Numbered from the stretch's first letter, positions 44,325-53,886 are shown. The stretch: DNA of 64,000 nt from an uncultured Clostridia bacterium (GCA_934757845.1 CAKVLQ010000006.1:1-64000); one strand, 5' to 3'. Numbers and translations: made by a program. The notes: generated from the sequence alone by a model not told the origin.

Positions 44325-45053
44325 TTAAACTTTTTTGAAACCTTTTAGGAATATAAAAAGAAGAAATAAAACTGGCAAACTTATAATTAGAATTATTATT
44401 GATTGAGTTGAAAAATTTAGGTTTAGCAAATTTTGAACATTTGTTTTGGAAACATATTTTGTTGATATTTCATTGTTTGGTGTGATTGGGGAAAGGTTGT
44501 TTGTTTGGCTTGAATGAACATAACCAAAAATTTTGTTTTCATCAAAATTTACACTGCAATAATACCAAACATTGCCTGAATTTTCAAAAATTTCATCTGC
44601 GAAAATTTTACCATAATAACTAATAGTTTTGTCTTTTTGAAGTGAAATTGTTTGAAAATTTTGATTATTTTTTGGTTCTTTATATAAAAAACTATCTTTT
44701 GCGATGTTAAAAGTAATGTTTGTTAAATAAGGATTTTGAATATTTTCGTTTACAAGTTCAACCTGATTTGCTTTTACATAACCAAAAACATCTTGATATT
44801 TTACATGATAAAAATCGTTTTGAGAGATGTCAAGAACTTTTACGAAATAACTTTCTTCAAGCAAAAACAAAACATTTGAACTATCTGAAAGATTGGTGCA
44901 AGTTTTGTATAAACAAACATTATTTTGAGTTATTTTTGCAAACATTGTTTGACTTGCTGATGTTTCAAAATTTTCTTGACTTTTTTGATAAAGTAAAAAT
45001 CCACCAACAAATACATAAATTAAAAGTGCAAAAACGATTAAGTGCTTTTTCAT
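44325..45053 (-). CDS. membrane-anchored protein with two SH3b-like domains
   Basis: 242 residues: N-terminal hydrophobic anchor or signal (5-22), two SH3b-like units (about 36-98, with V-K-Y-Q-D-V-F-G-Y-V-K, and 113-185, with N-K-I-F-G-Y-V-H), and a C-terminal membrane helix (about 217-237) with basic end. Same plan as the larger protein at 41748. Start supported by GAGGT before the ATG. Divergent from the terminase operon, with about 70 nt between. Confidence 0.7.
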   Translation of the reverse strand: MKKHLIVFALLIYVFVGGFLLYQKSQENFETSASQTMFAKITQNNVCLYKTCTNLSDSSNVLFLLEESYFVKVLDISQNDFYHVKYQDVFGYVKANQVELVNENIQNPYLTNITFNIAKDSFLYKEPKNNQNFQTISLQKDKTISYYGKIFADEIFENSGNVWYYCSVNFDENKIFGYVHSSQTNNLSPITPNNEISTKYVSKTNVQNLLNLNFSTQSIIILIISLPVLFLLFIFLKGFKKV

Positions 45054-45125
45054 TTTACCTCTTTTTATATAATACGAACATTTAATATATTTTATACAAT
45101 TTTTGAATTTTAAAACGGAGAAACT

Positions 45126-46565
45126 ATGCGAGAATTATTAAAAAAATTGGAACTTGTTAACAATGAAATTTTAAGACGAAATAATAACAATAAATTAAAA
45201 AAATATAATAGTGGAAAATTGGTTCATGAAAAACAGTTGTTGTTTCATAAATGCACAAAGAAAAACAGGTGGGTGTTTGGTGGAAATCGAACTGGAAAAA
45301 CAGAATGTGGGGCGGTTGAAGTGGTTTATCTTGCAAGAGGTATTCACCCCTACAAACCTAACAAGCCTTGCAGTGGTTGGGTGGTTAGTTTGTCAACGCA
45401 AGTTCAACGAGATGTTGCTCAAAGCAAAATTTTGAATTATCTTAATCCTGACTGGATTGAAGATATTGTGATGATTAGTGGAAGAAAAGACAGTTTGGGT
45501 TCGGGCGTAATTGACAAAATTGTGATTAGAAATGTGTTTGGAAGTTTGAGCACAATCGGCTTTAAAAGTTGTGACCAAGGAAGAGAGAAGTTTCAAGGGA
45601 CAAGCCTTGATTATGTTTGGTTTGATGAAGAGCCTCCTTATGATATTTATCTTGAATGCAAAATGCGGGTTATTGACCGCTGTGGTGAAATTTTTGGAAC
45701 AATGACACCACTTAAAGGACTTACTTGGGTTTATAACACTATTTATTTGAATGAGAAAAACGACCCTGATGTGTGGTGTGAATTTGTTAGTTGGAAAGAT
45801 AATCCGTTTTTGGATGAAAAGGAGATTGAAGCACTTAAAAAAAGTTTGAGTGCTGATGAACTTGATGCAAGATGCTTTGGTAATTTTGGTTCTGCTGTGG
45901 GACTTGTTTATAACAATTTTGATGAAACGCTTAATGTGATTGACCCATTTGATGTTCCAAAAGAGTGGTTTGACAATGTTAGCATAGACCCCGGGTTTAG
46001 AAATCCGTTGTCATGCCATTTTTATGCGGTTGACTTTGACGGAAATATTTATGTTATTGCTGAACATTATGACAGCGATAAAGATATTGAATATCACAGC
46101 AAAAAAATTTTGGAAATTGCAGATAGTTTGGGTTGGCCTAGGCTTTCAAACGGAAACTTATCCGCTTTGATTGATAGTGCGGCAAATCAACGAACTTTGG
46201 CGTGCAACAAAAGTGTGGCAAATTTGTTTTTTGATTTTAACATATCGGTTAATACAAATGTTAATAAAGATGTGTTTAGCGGAATTTCAAGAGTGAAGAA
46301 CCTTATTTGCAACGCTAATGGCGAAAGACGACTTTTTATTTTTAGAAACTGCGTTAACATGATAAGAGAAATTAAAAGTTATTTTTGGGGTGGTGGCGAT
46401 AGCCCGATTAAAAAGGACGACCATGCGATGGACGAACTTCGATATTATGTTATGACTAAACCTGAAAATCACACCATTAAAGTTAAAAACACTATTCAAA
46501 AGGACAAAGAAAGATTATTTTATAAGGCGAAAAAAGAAAGATATGGAAAAAGATTTGGACTATAA
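45126..46565 (+). CDS. phage terminase large subunit
   Basis: 479 residues. The ATPase that drives DNA packaging has Walker A G52-G-N-R-T-G-K-T-E60 and Walker B L-D-Y-V-W-F-D167-E168-E. The RNase H-like nuclease domain begins at V-S-I-D288-P-G and ends with D-H-A-M-D-E-L-R-Y, which carries a further acidic pair. All motifs are intact, so an active enzyme is likely. Start supported by ACGGAG upstream. First gene of the cassette. Only a weak promoter is visible in the 70-nt gap, compatible with dependence on an activator. Confidence 0.92.
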   Translation: MRELLKKLELVNNEILRRNNNNKLKKYNSGKLVHEKQLLFHKCTKKNRWVFGGNRTGKTECGAVEVVYLARGIHPYKPNKPCSGWVVSLSTQVQRDVAQSKILNYLNPDWIEDIVMISGRKDSLGSGVIDKIVIRNVFGSLSTIGFKSCDQGREKFQGTSLDYVWFDEEPPYDIYLECKMRVIDRCGEIFGTMTPLKGLTWVYNTIYLNEKNDPDVWCEFVSWKDNPFLDEKEIEALKKSLSADELDARCFGNFGSAVGLVYNNFDETLNVIDPFDVPKEWFDNVSIDPGFRNPLSCHFYAVDFDGNIYVIAEHYDSDKDIEYHSKKILEIADSLGWPRLSNGNLSALIDSAANQRTLACNKSVANLFFDFNISVNTNVNKDVFSGISRVKNLICNANGERRLFIFRNCVNMIREIKSYFWGGGDSPIKKDDHAMDELRYYVMTKPENHTIKVKNTIQKDKERLFYKAKKERYGKRFGL

Positions 46566-46842
46566 CAAAAAACTGAATAAGGCATTAATTAAGCGGGCTC
46601 TTGGATATTTGAACAAGGAAGTTACAGAAGAATTTTGCAAAGAAGATGAAGGTCAAAAAATGATTTTGACAAAACGAAAGGTTACAAAAAAGAACATTCC
46701 GCCAGACATGACCGCCGTTAGGGTTTTGCTTGAAATGCAACAAGAAAGTAAGGAAATTGATTTTGCAAACATGAGTGATGAAGAACTTTTGATTGAGCGA
46801 GATAAATTGATTGAAAAACTTAAAGAAAATGATGAAATTTAA
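46543..46842 (+). CDS. small phage packaging-associated protein
   Basis: 99 residues, overlapping the terminase end by 23 nt. The block R-A-L-G-Y-L-N-K-E-V-T-E-E-F and K-K-N-I-P-P-D-M-T-A-V-R-V-L-L-E resembles small proteins that sit next to terminase in Clostridia phages, some annotated as small terminase subunits. I did not see a DNA-binding helix-turn-helix, so that role is only a possibility. It ends 10 nt before the portal start. Confidence 0.6.
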   Translation: MEKDLDYNKKLNKALIKRALGYLNKEVTEEFCKEDEGQKMILTKRKVTKKNIPPDMTAVRVLLEMQQESKEIDFANMSDEELLIERDKLIEKLKENDEI

Positions 46843-46852
46843 AGGAGAAAAT

Positions 46853-48742
46853 ATGAAAAAGATTTCTAAAAAAGTTATTGACAAATATAAAGAAAACTTG
46901 GTTAAAGAAACTATTGAAGATTTTAAAAACAGACAAATTGAACGAAAACCTATTGAAGCACAGTGGCTTTTGAACATTAATTTTTTGTATGGCAACCAAT
47001 ATTGTGGAATTAACAATTATGATGTTGAAGACTATGAAAAGCAGTTTTATTGGCAAGAAAGAGAAGTGTTTAATCACATTGCTCCGATTGTGGAAAGCCG
47101 AATTGCAAAACTTGGGCAAATAAGACCAATTATGAGTGTTGTTCCAGCAACAAATAGTGATGAAGATATTTCAACGGCTAAAGTGTCTAAAAACCTTATA
47201 AACTGTGCTTATCACAAACTTAATGTTAGCGACAAAATTGTTAGTTGCACGCATTTTAGTGAAGTGTGTGGAACTGGGTTTTATAAAGTTTTTTGGAACA
47301 GCAAGAAAGGAAAACTTGTTGGAAATATTGACGGCGAAGATGTTTTTGAAGGTGATGTTGATGTTGAAGTTGTGTCGCCGTTTGAAATTTTCCCAGATAG
47401 CACAAGTTATGAAAATGTTGACGACTGCATGAGCATTATTCACGCAAAAAGTTATCACCGTGATGTTGTTAAAAAAATATGGGGCGTTGAAGAACTTGGA
47501 AGCGATATTGATGTTTTTGGGCTTGATAGTTTTGGAAATTCTGGCGGATATGGCATTATGAGTTCGTCAACAAAAGTTAAACCAACAATTAAACACGACC
47601 AAGTGCTTGTTATTGAAAAATATGTTGCACCAACAAATGAATACCCTGACGGAAGACTTATCATTGTTGCGGGCAACACTTTGGTGTTTGATGGAACTCT
47701 TCCTTTTGTGAACAGGGAAGACGGAAAAAGAGGATTTCCGTTTGTAAAACAAGTTTCACTTAAACAACCTAATTGCTTTTTTGGAACAAGTGTTATTGAA
47801 AGAATTATTCCTGTTCAAAGAAGTTATAATGCTGTTAAAAATCGAAAACATGAATATTTAAACAGACTTTCTATGGGCGTGCTTACGGTTGAAGATGGTT
47901 CGGTTGACTGTGATAATTTGGAAGAAGAAGGTTTGTGTCCTGGTAAAGTTTTGGTTTATAGACAAGGAAGTAATGCACCAAAATTTATGGATAATGGAAG
48001 CATTCCTAATGATTTTAGTGAAGAAGAAGATAAACTTTTGGAAGAATTTACTCAAATAAGTGGTGTTTCCGACCTTATGATTAACAACTTTAATAATAAG
48101 AACTTATCGGGTGTTACACTAGAACTTTTGCTTGAACAAGATTCAAACAGGCTTAATGTTACTTCTGACCAAATTAAGTTTGCAATTAAAAATATTGCTT
48201 CAAACATTTTAAGGCTTTATAAACAATTTGTTTCGGCAACCAGAATTGCAAAAGTTATTGGAAAAGACGGAAGCATTGAAATGTTTTATTTTGGGAAAAG
48301 TGATATTTCAAGTGATGATATTGTTTTTCAAACTGAAAATGAAATTGGCGAAACAAAAGCACAAAAACGAAGTTTGATTTTTGAACTTTTGGACAAAGGC
48401 TTGTTGCAAAATGAAGACGGAAAACTTACAACAAGAATTAAGGCAAAAACGCTTGAAATGCTTGGATTTGGAATGTGGGATAGTCAATATGACCTTGAAG
48501 AATTGCACATGAAAAAAGCGGGAAAAGAAAATCTTTCTCTTGTTCAAAACAAATGCGTTGAAGAACCACTTATTATTGATAATCATGAACTTCATATTGA
48601 TGAACATATTGCTTTTATGCTGAGTGAAGAATATATTAAACGAGAAAAAATTGAACCAGAAATTAAGGATATTATGCTTTGTCATATTGAAAAACACAAA
48701 GAATTTTTGAAGAAAGAAAAACAAGAAGAAAAACAAATTTAA
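46853..48742 (+). CDS. phage portal protein (P22-like)
   Basis: 629 residues. Long portal of the short-tailed phage type: N-terminal F-L-Y-G-N-Q-Y segment, E-V-F-N-H-I-A-P-I-V-E, G-T-G-F-Y-K-V-F-W, and V-S-P-F-E-I-F-P-D. A clip/stem region is followed by a long helical C terminus. It would form the dodecameric DNA gate at one capsid vertex. ATG 46853 with AAAGGAG is used rather than an upstream in-frame Met inside the previous gene. Confidence 0.85.
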   Translation: MKKISKKVIDKYKENLVKETIEDFKNRQIERKPIEAQWLLNINFLYGNQYCGINNYDVEDYEKQFYWQEREVFNHIAPIVESRIAKLGQIRPIMSVVPATNSDEDISTAKVSKNLINCAYHKLNVSDKIVSCTHFSEVCGTGFYKVFWNSKKGKLVGNIDGEDVFEGDVDVEVVSPFEIFPDSTSYENVDDCMSIIHAKSYHRDVVKKIWGVEELGSDIDVFGLDSFGNSGGYGIMSSSTKVKPTIKHDQVLVIEKYVAPTNEYPDGRLIIVAGNTLVFDGTLPFVNREDGKRGFPFVKQVSLKQPNCFFGTSVIERIIPVQRSYNAVKNRKHEYLNRLSMGVLTVEDGSVDCDNLEEEGLCPGKVLVYRQGSNAPKFMDNGSIPNDFSEEEDKLLEEFTQISGVSDLMINNFNNKNLSGVTLELLLEQDSNRLNVTSDQIKFAIKNIASNILRLYKQFVSATRIAKVIGKDGSIEMFYFGKSDISSDDIVFQTENEIGETKAQKRSLIFELLDKGLLQNEDGKLTTRIKAKTLEMLGFGMWDSQYDLEELHMKKAGKENLSLVQNKCVEEPLIIDNHELHIDEHIAFMLSEEYIKREKIEPEIKDIMLCHIEKHKEFLKKEKQEEKQI

Positions 48743-48754
48743 GGAGATTTTATT

Positions 48755-49411
48755 ATGAATGAAAATAACGAAGAACAACTTATGGGCAATGATGCTAACC
48801 AAGAGTGTGGAACACAAAATGAAAATAATGAAATAGCGAGCAAAGAGTTGCCTATCGGCTCTTCAAAATTTAAAAGCACAGAAGAACTTTTGAAGGCTTA
48901 TGAAAATTTGGAAAAAGAATTTACAAAAAAGTGTCAAAAGTTAAGTGCACTTTCGGGCGACAATAAAACTGATGCTAATAAAAAAAATAATGAAAGCGAA
49001 GTTTTACCGCAATATGAAAGAGAAGACTGGCTTAAAAAAACCAGCAAATTTTTGGCAGAAAATGAAAATGCCAAAAACTATGTTAAACAAATTGCCGAAA
49101 TTTTGATTGAAGATGAAGATTTGGCAAAAAAAGAAGATGCTTTGGAACTTGCTTACTCGAAGGTGTTGAAACAAAATTTTGTTACCAAAGAACAATTAGC
49201 GAGTGATGAAGACTTTTTGAATGAATTTGTTTACGGAAATGAAAAAATTAAAGACAAAATTATAAAAGATTATTTATTAGAACTTCAAAATGGGAAAAAT
49301 GTTCCACTTATTAGTGGCGGACTTGGAACTAACAGTGTTTTAAGTTCTAAATTTGCCCCAAAAGATTTGAACGAAGCAGGCAAATTTGCTCTTCACATTT
49401 TGAAGAAATAA
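48755..49411 (+). CDS. phage scaffold-like protein
   Basis: 218 residues, highly charged and helical: S-K-F-K-S-T-E-E-L-L-K-A-Y-E-N-L-E-K-E-F near residues 37-56 is a pattern common in scaffold proteins encoded between portal and capsid. Gly- and Ser-rich C-terminal portion. Position, size and composition support a role in capsid assembly. AAGGAG start, 12 nt after portal. Confidence 0.75.
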   Translation: MNENNEEQLMGNDANQECGTQNENNEIASKELPIGSSKFKSTEELLKAYENLEKEFTKKCQKLSALSGDNKTDANKKNNESEVLPQYEREDWLKKTSKFLAENENAKNYVKQIAEILIEDEDLAKKEDALELAYSKVLKQNFVTKEQLASDEDFLNEFVYGNEKIKDKIIKDYLLELQNGKNVPLISGGLGTNSVLSSKFAPKDLNEAGKFALHILKK

Positions 49412-49420
49412 GGAGAGAAT

Positions 49421-50590
49421 ATGGTTACTATTGAAAATGCTCAAAACGCATTGAAAGATGCTTATTTAGGCGTTGTTAGTGAAGCTTTGAATATTAAAGC
49501 TAATCCACTTCTTGCAAAAATAAGTCAAACTTCAAATGATGTTTGGGGAAAAGAAATTATTAAACTTACAACTTTTGGCGTTAACGGTGGTGTTGGTGCT
49601 GGAACAGAAACTGGCGCACTTCCTACAAGTGCAGGCAATAAATATGTTAAATTTGTTTCTAGCTTAAAAAACCTTTATGGTGTTATTGAACTTTCTGACA
49701 AAGCAATAAGAGCAAGTGAAACTAATGTTGGTTCGTTTGTTAATTTGCTAAATAGCGAAATGGAAGGATTGATTAAAGCATCTAACTTTAACTTTTCAAG
49801 AATGTTGTTTGGAAACGGAACTGGTAAACTTGCAAATGTAAGTGCAATCGCTTCAACAAATATTACTGTTGACAGCGTTAAAAACTTAATGGAAGGTCAA
49901 GTTATTGATTTGTATAAAACAGGAAATGATGCTCCTTCTCTTACTGCAAGAATAACTAAAATTGATAGAGCAAATAAAAAAGTTTATTTAAGTGCAACAA
50001 ATTCTATTACTATTGGAGAAAAAGAAACTTATTTTATTACTTTACAAAACAGCAAAGACCAAGAAATTACAGGAATAGGTGCTTTGTTTGATAGTTCTGT
50101 TACTTCACTTTATGGTGTTACAAAAGCAGATTATAACTGGATGAGCCCTGTAACAAAAACTGCAACAGACGGAACTTTAACCGAAGATTTAATGCAAAAT
50201 TGCATTGATGACATTGATGAAGTTGGCGGAAGTGTTGTTGATTATATTACTTGTTCAAACAATGTTAGAAGAATTTATCAAAAATTGTTAACTGCAACAA
50301 GGTCTAATATTGATGTTATGGACCTTCAAGGAGGCTTTAAAGCACTTTCTTATAATGGCATTCCTGTTGTTGCTGACAGATTTATTGAAGATGGAAATAT
50401 GTATTTACTATCTACAAAAGATTTTGCATTACATCAACTTTGTGATTGGCGTTGGCTTGAAGATGAAGGTGGTAAAATTATTCGTCAAAAACCTGGCTAT
50501 CCTGCATTTACTGCAACACTTGTTAAATATGCTGATTTAATTTGCTCTAAACCTTGTGGTCAAGCAAAAATTAGCGGAATAACAAAATAA
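49421..50590 (+). CDS. phage major capsid protein
   Basis: 389 residues. Position after scaffold, the early A-L-K-D-A-Y-L-G-V-V-S-E-A-L-N helix, G-A-G-T-E-T-G-A-L-P and the late G-F-K-A-L-S-Y-N-G-I-P-V-V-A-D-R strand all fit an HK97-fold shell protein. There is no N-terminal protease domain, consistent with a separate scaffold. AAGGAG precedes the ATG. A hairpin follows the gene. Confidence 0.85.
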   Translation: MVTIENAQNALKDAYLGVVSEALNIKANPLLAKISQTSNDVWGKEIIKLTTFGVNGGVGAGTETGALPTSAGNKYVKFVSSLKNLYGVIELSDKAIRASETNVGSFVNLLNSEMEGLIKASNFNFSRMLFGNGTGKLANVSAIASTNITVDSVKNLMEGQVIDLYKTGNDAPSLTARITKIDRANKKVYLSATNSITIGEKETYFITLQNSKDQEITGIGALFDSSVTSLYGVTKADYNWMSPVTKTATDGTLTEDLMQNCIDDIDEVGGSVVDYITCSNNVRRIYQKLLTATRSNIDVMDLQGGFKALSYNGIPVVADRFIEDGNMYLLSTKDFALHQLCDWRWLEDEGGKIIRQKPGYPAFTATLVKYADLICSKPCGQAKISGITK

Positions 50591-50612
50591 CTATTTAATT
50601 TTCTTATTGTTT

Positions 50613-50634
50613 TTGCCCAATATTTTTTGGGCAA
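50613..50634 (+). other. intercistronic hairpin after the capsid gene
   Basis: Perfect 8-bp stem TTGCCCAA/TTGGGCAA with loop TATTTT but no T-run. It could act as an RNA processing or stability element that keeps capsid mRNA above downstream messages. Confidence 0.55.
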
Positions 50635-50655
50635 TGAACAATATGCGGAGAAAAT

Positions 50656-50928
50656 ATGATTGAAATTAAAAACGATTTATTTGATATTGTTAAAAAAATT
50701 AAAGAAATTAATTCTAATTATAGGGTTTTTAGAAATATTGTTAAACATAGGTTTGAAATTTATTTTTTGCGTGGTGTGAATTTAACGCTTGAACTGGTTT
50801 GTCCGTTTGATAAACTAGATTATAGAATTATTAATCTTCTTAACAAAACAAAAGTTGAAAACGCCGATGAAATTTTTGACGAAATTGAAAAATCTAATGC
50901 TAAATTGTGTGGAGGAAATTTGATATGA
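50656..50928 (+). CDS. small phage structural-module protein
   Basis: 90 residues, not recognised by family. F-D-I-V-K-K-I-K-E-I-N and R-F-E-I-Y-F-L-R-G followed by V-C-P-F-D-K-L-D are seen in short proteins between capsid and adaptor in Gram-positive phages. Strong GGAG start. Its stop overlaps the next start (ATGA). Confidence 0.6.
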   Translation: MIEIKNDLFDIVKKIKEINSNYRVFRNIVKHRFEIYFLRGVNLTLELVCPFDKLDYRIINLLNKTKVENADEIFDEIEKSNAKLCGGNLI

Positions 50929-51530
50929 AATTAAGAGATGTTGTGAAATTGTCTGCCACGATGCTTTCGCTTGATGACATTTTAAATGCGAGTAAAATTT
51001 ATGATGCAACTTTTGACATAACAAAAGAATATAATGTAGTAACCGAAGGAAATGAAAAAACCGAAGAAGAAAAATTGATTGAACTTTTGGTTAGGTGCTT
51101 TAATTTGGTTTATTCCGAACTTGCAACTGATTATATTCCTTTGGTTGTTTGCGAAAATATTGCTGTTTTGAAGGGGAGTTTTAATTTAACTGGCCTTGAT
51201 AATAAATTTTATAAACTTATAAAACTTGTTGATAATTTTGGACTTGAAGTTAAGTGTGAAATTTTTGACAATGTTTTGTATGCCAAAAACGGCGAATATA
51301 AAATTATTTATTGCTATAAACCAGAATTTGCAACTTTGAATAGTGATTTGAACGATTTTAACGGGAAAATTACAGACAGAGTTTTTGCACTTGGGCTTTG
51401 CAAAGAATATTGTTATATTTGCGGTCAATATGAAGAAAGCAAAGATTATAAACAAAAATTTGAAGACAGTTTGATTTCTTGTGAAAAAAACAAGAAAAAC
51501 ATCGTTATGCCCAAAAGAAGGTGGCTATAA
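50925..51530 (+). CDS. phage head-tail adaptor-like protein
   Basis: 201 residues, start ATG 50925 with GGAGG upstream. Helical N-terminal half, a central strand-rich part, and a C terminus M-P-K-R-R-W-L. Position between capsid and the large propeller-like protein matches the head-completion (gp4-like) adaptor of short-tailed phages, but no diagnostic motif is seen; this is context-based. Overlaps the next gene by 1 nt. Confidence 0.5.
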   Translation: MKLRDVVKLSATMLSLDDILNASKIYDATFDITKEYNVVTEGNEKTEEEKLIELLVRCFNLVYSELATDYIPLVVCENIAVLKGSFNLTGLDNKFYKLIKLVDNFGLEVKCEIFDNVLYAKNGEYKIIYCYKPEFATLNSDLNDFNGKITDRVFALGLCKEYCYICGQYEESKDYKQKFEDSLISCEKNKKNIVMPKRRWL

Positions 51531-53053
51531 TGATTGAGAAGAAATCTGACACAATTATTAAACCAAAAAAACTTGTTGTTAAAATTGAAGATTTTTCAAA
51601 AGGGCTTAATCTTGACAAAGACCAAAATGTTTTAAATCCAAATTATTGCGTTAGCGTTTATAACTATGCTTTGAATAAAGGTGCTTTAACCGAAAGTTAT
51701 GGGCTTAAAAATTTGGAATGCCCTAACTATGCCAACGATGAAATTAACAACATGGAACAAGACTGGGAAAGCACTTGGGTTGATCTTAAAAATGTTTGGT
51801 TTTATAAAATGTATGACAAGTATGGAAGGGCTGACAAACTTATGTTTTATGGCGGTGATAAGGGGCTTTATTTTAGCCATATCATAACCGAAAGCCCATC
51901 TATTACGGGTTATTTTGAAAACAAATATGCCGAGAAACCAACATTTTGTTATAACATTAAATATAACAATGTTGACTATAATTTATTTGGCTCTGAAAAC
52001 ATGGGTGTTTATAAAGTTTTTAATAATAAAGTTCCTGTTTTGATGGAGGATTTTCCAAATTTAAGCAGTATGTGTGAAGACAAAGAAAAACTTTTTGGCT
52101 GTGGTTATGGCGAAAGAAATTTTGTTTATTATCATACAAATAAAAACTTTTTGGGTTGGACAACAACCGATGAAGATAGTGGTAAAATTGAAATGAATGA
52201 CGAACGGGGCAAAATTAATAGAGTAATTCCATTTTTTGGTTATGTGTTTGCAATAAGAGATTATGGAATTTCTAAAATTATTAATTATGAAAATAAAACC
52301 GATTTTGATGTTGTTCATTTAAGTTTGTCGGGAAGCAAAATTTATGAAAACACGGCTTCTATTTGTGGCGACAAAATGATTTATCTTTCAAAAGACGGGC
52401 TTTGCAGTTTTAATGGCGTTTCGAGCAAAATATTGCCAGTTAGTGTTAATGATATGTTTATTAATCAAAACAACGATAATGCTATTGGCGTGTTTTATTC
52501 GGGCAAATATTATTTGGCTTGCAGGCTTGATTTTGAAGATAACAACAAAGTTGGCTGTGAAAATGAAGCGAACTTTAAAAATAATGCACTTTTAATTTTG
52601 AATACCGAAACAAACAAGTTTGAAATTTTGCGTGGACTTGATATTGCAAGTATGTGTGCCGTTCAATTTAACAGCATGGATAAAATTGCGATAATTCTTA
52701 ACAGTATTCAAACACAAAGAGTTTTTGAACTTGACAAAAGTGGAAAACTTTATAACACAATATTGACAAAAGAATGGATTTCTCCTTTAACTGACCTTGG
52801 ATATTCTGACAAAATTAAGTTTGTTAGAGATTTGAGTGTGCTTTCAAGATTTGATGCTTTTGTTACAATTTTTACTGAAAAAGAAAGCAAAACTTTTAAG
52901 ATTTTGGGAAGTGATATGCTTAACAAAATAAGAGTTAATGTTAAGGGAAAACAAATTGGAATTAAAATTAAGAGCGTAACGGATAAAGCATATATTGCAA
53001 ACTTAAATTTGAATATAGACCTGCTTGAATATGGATTTAATAGCAAAAAATAA
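51530..53053 (+). CDS. large beta-rich tail protein, nozzle-like
   Basis: 507 residues, start ATG 51530 with AAGGTGG upstream. Starts with F-S-K-G-L-N-L-D-K and L-N-P-N-Y-C-V-S-V-Y-N-Y. Several propeller-like blades follow (L-M-F-Y-G-G-D-K-G-L-Y-F, Y-N-L-F-G-S-E-N-M, M-I-Y-L-S-K-D-G-L-C-S-F-N-G). This resembles the propeller-type tail nozzle/plug proteins of podoviruses such as P22 gp10 or T7 gp12. No tape measure or tail tube genes exist, consistent with a short tail. Confidence 0.6.
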   Translation: MIEKKSDTIIKPKKLVVKIEDFSKGLNLDKDQNVLNPNYCVSVYNYALNKGALTESYGLKNLECPNYANDEINNMEQDWESTWVDLKNVWFYKMYDKYGRADKLMFYGGDKGLYFSHIITESPSITGYFENKYAEKPTFCYNIKYNNVDYNLFGSENMGVYKVFNNKVPVLMEDFPNLSSMCEDKEKLFGCGYGERNFVYYHTNKNFLGWTTTDEDSGKIEMNDERGKINRVIPFFGYVFAIRDYGISKIINYENKTDFDVVHLSLSGSKIYENTASICGDKMIYLSKDGLCSFNGVSSKILPVSVNDMFINQNNDNAIGVFYSGKYYLACRLDFEDNNKVGCENEANFKNNALLILNTETNKFEILRGLDIASMCAVQFNSMDKIAIILNSIQTQRVFELDKSGKLYNTILTKEWISPLTDLGYSDKIKFVRDLSVLSRFDAFVTIFTEKESKTFKILGSDMLNKIRVNVKGKQIGIKIKSVTDKAYIANLNLNIDLLEYGFNSKK

Positions 53054-53276
53054 AATTAAAAATGAACTTAAAAAAAAGTATTATTTATGCTTTTTGGACG
53101 AAAAAGAATTTATGCAAAAAGACCTTGATAAAATTTTGAACAGTTTGGGCTTTGTTGAAGAAAAAAAAGAAAACGACCCTAAAAAAGATTTGATTAAAGA
53201 AAAAAACGAAGCAATTAACTGTTTGGATATTAAAAAAATTAAAACTTTAAATTTTGAAATTAACAATGTTGATTAG
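53031..53276 (+). CDS. small charged phage protein, hypothetical
   Basis: 81 residues, overlapping the nozzle-like gene by 23 nt. Lys/Asp/Glu-rich and helical with no recognised motif. Start is the ATG after a TTG; no clear ribosome site because it lies in coding sequence. Kept because of coupling and operon position. Confidence 0.5.
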   Translation: MDLIAKNKIKNELKKKYYLCFLDEKEFMQKDLDKILNSLGFVEEKKENDPKKDLIKEKNEAINCLDIKKIKTLNFEINNVD

Positions 53277-53284
53277 GCGATTTT

Positions 53285-53524
53285 ATGTGGGAAAAAATAG
53301 TTAACTTGGCTATTTCTAATGGACTTTTTGCGGTTTTGTTTTTGGGATTGTTGATTTATTTGTTAAAAGACAGTTCTAAACGAGAAAAAAAATATCAGCA
53401 AACTATTGAATGCTTGAACAAGCATTTAGATGTTGTTGAGGATATTGAAAAGAATGTTGAAGAAATTAAAACCGAAGTGAAAAGTTCAAAAACAAGAGCA
53501 AAAAACAAAACGAAAGCAATTTAA
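53285..53524 (+). CDS. BhlA/UviB-type holin-like protein
   Basis: 79 residues: one membrane helix (about 8-27, G-L-F-A-V-L-F-L-G-L-L-I-Y-L-L), then S-S-K-R-E-K-K-Y and a charged helix, the classic pattern of BhlA/UviB holin-like proteins. Members are linked to lysis or bacteriocin release. No endolysin gene is present beside it. Confidence 0.75.
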   Translation: MWEKIVNLAISNGLFAVLFLGLLIYLLKDSSKREKKYQQTIECLNKHLDVVEDIEKNVEEIKTEVKSSKTRAKNKTKAI

Positions 53525-53534
53525 GGAAAAAAAT

Positions 53535-53882
53535 ATGAAAAAATTTTTGAACTATAAATTCTTGATGACAGTTTTGGCTGCGGTTGTTGTTTTGTTGGAA
53601 GTTTTGATGGATGTTTTTAAGATTAATCTTAACATTGAAGCAGTAATTTCTGTGTCTGTGGCAATAATTGGGCTGATGGTTACTATTGGCGTTGTTGACA
53701 AAGATAAAACTGACAAAGATGTTAAAACAAGGGAAGACCTTAAAGATTTTGAAAAAAATAATAAAACAGAAGAAAATAACGATAAAACGGCTGAAAACGA
53801 TAAAACTGAAACCGAAAGCATTGAATTGATTGATGCTGATGAAAATTCAGTTTTGGATAAAAAGGACAATGACAAAGAATAA
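53535..53882 (+). CDS. holin-like membrane protein with acidic tail
   Basis: 115 residues: two membrane helices (about 7-28 and 35-53) separated by a tight turn, then an unusually long Asp/Glu/Lys/Asn-rich tail (55-115). The two-helix start resembles phage holins of Gram-positive bacteria. AAGGAA start. Last gene of the cassette. Confidence 0.65.
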   Translation: MKKFLNYKFLMTVLAAVVVLLEVLMDVFKINLNIEAVISVSVAIIGLMVTIGVVDKDKTDKDVKTREDLKDFEKNNKTEENNDKTAENDKTETESIELIDADENSVLDKKDNDKE

Positions 53883-53886
53883 TAAA

